Shown piece by piece: positions 54,571 through 54,703 of a stretch of 54,703 nucleotides of DNA (position 1 is its first letter; the number at the start of each line of letters is the position of its first letter). The position numbers and the translations under genes are program-made. The notes beneath the pieces were generated by a model. It was not told the origin of the DNA and did no database searches. It was given only the letters and a program-made list of their open reading frames with translations. Source of the stretch: Candidatus Desulfacyla euxinica (lineage in GTDB: Bacteria; Desulfobacterota; DSM-4660; Desulfatiglandales; Desulfatiglandaceae); contig JACNJD010000200.1 in the NCBI GenBank assembly GCA_014382715.1, positions 1 to 54,703 of the forward strand, given 5' to 3'.

Positions 54571-54626
54571 CCAATACCCAATACCCAGTATCTAACTCGC
54601 AACGTGCAACTCGTAACTCGTAACAG
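54571..54626 (+). repeat. Eight-unit period-7 degenerate tandem array
   Basis: CCAATAC CCAATAC CCAGTAT CTAACTC GCAACGT GCAACTC GTAACTC GTAACAG. Confidence 0.75.
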
Positions 54627-54703
54627 GGCTGACCCCGAATGTCGCATAAAAGATCAAACACTTAATGGAGTTATTTACTTATTTATGGACGTCCCCAAGT
54701 CCA

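Noticed and set aside
50160-54703. Prophage
   Set aside because: ORF6N and RhuM genes occur in phages, but no capsid, tail, terminase or integrase genes are present.
1-54703. tRNA or rRNA genes
   Set aside because: No recognisable cloverleaf or rRNA signature noticed by eye; a tRNAscan/Infernal run would be needed to exclude them.

Overview
The window looks like a 54.7 kb chromosomal segment from an anaerobic Desulfobacterota-like bacterium (lineage is inferred from gene content only). Positions 1-50 kb are mostly metabolic genes. They include a glycogen cluster (glgB, glgP, glgC), a LarA-like/GlcD/GlcF/MFS block, lipoate ligase, CaiB CoA-transferase, a two-component system, and an SDR. They also include an orphan EutA-like ATPase, an aldehyde ferredoxin oxidoreductase (AOR)-HdrA-HdrC cluster with a divergent IclR regulator, a complete Liv ABC transporter, an orphan LsrF, and a PiT phosphate permease. 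The block ends with a GGDEF protein, a CBS/DHH pyrophosphatase and an SDH/FRD operon. Positions 50-54.7 kb are a decaying accessory island of toxin-antitoxin/phage-type genes: two ORF6N relics, an HTH + AbiEii-like nucleotidyltransferase pair with an A-tract frameshift, a DUF6088-like antitoxin relic and RhuM. The most notable structures outside annotated genes are: (1) many intergenic short arrays with a 7-bp period but different unit sequences; (2) a dispersed double-hairpin repeat family; (3) a four-helix-bundle (IVP-like) gene with its middle deleted, flanked by a 24/25 inverted repeat between glcD and glcF; (4) truncated citE-like and fumA-like gene starts upstream of sdhC; (5) the AOR/Hdr cluster, which contains a HdrA-GltD nested fusion and zinc-ribbon accessories. 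No CRISPR array, rRNA, tRNA or transposase gene was recognised.
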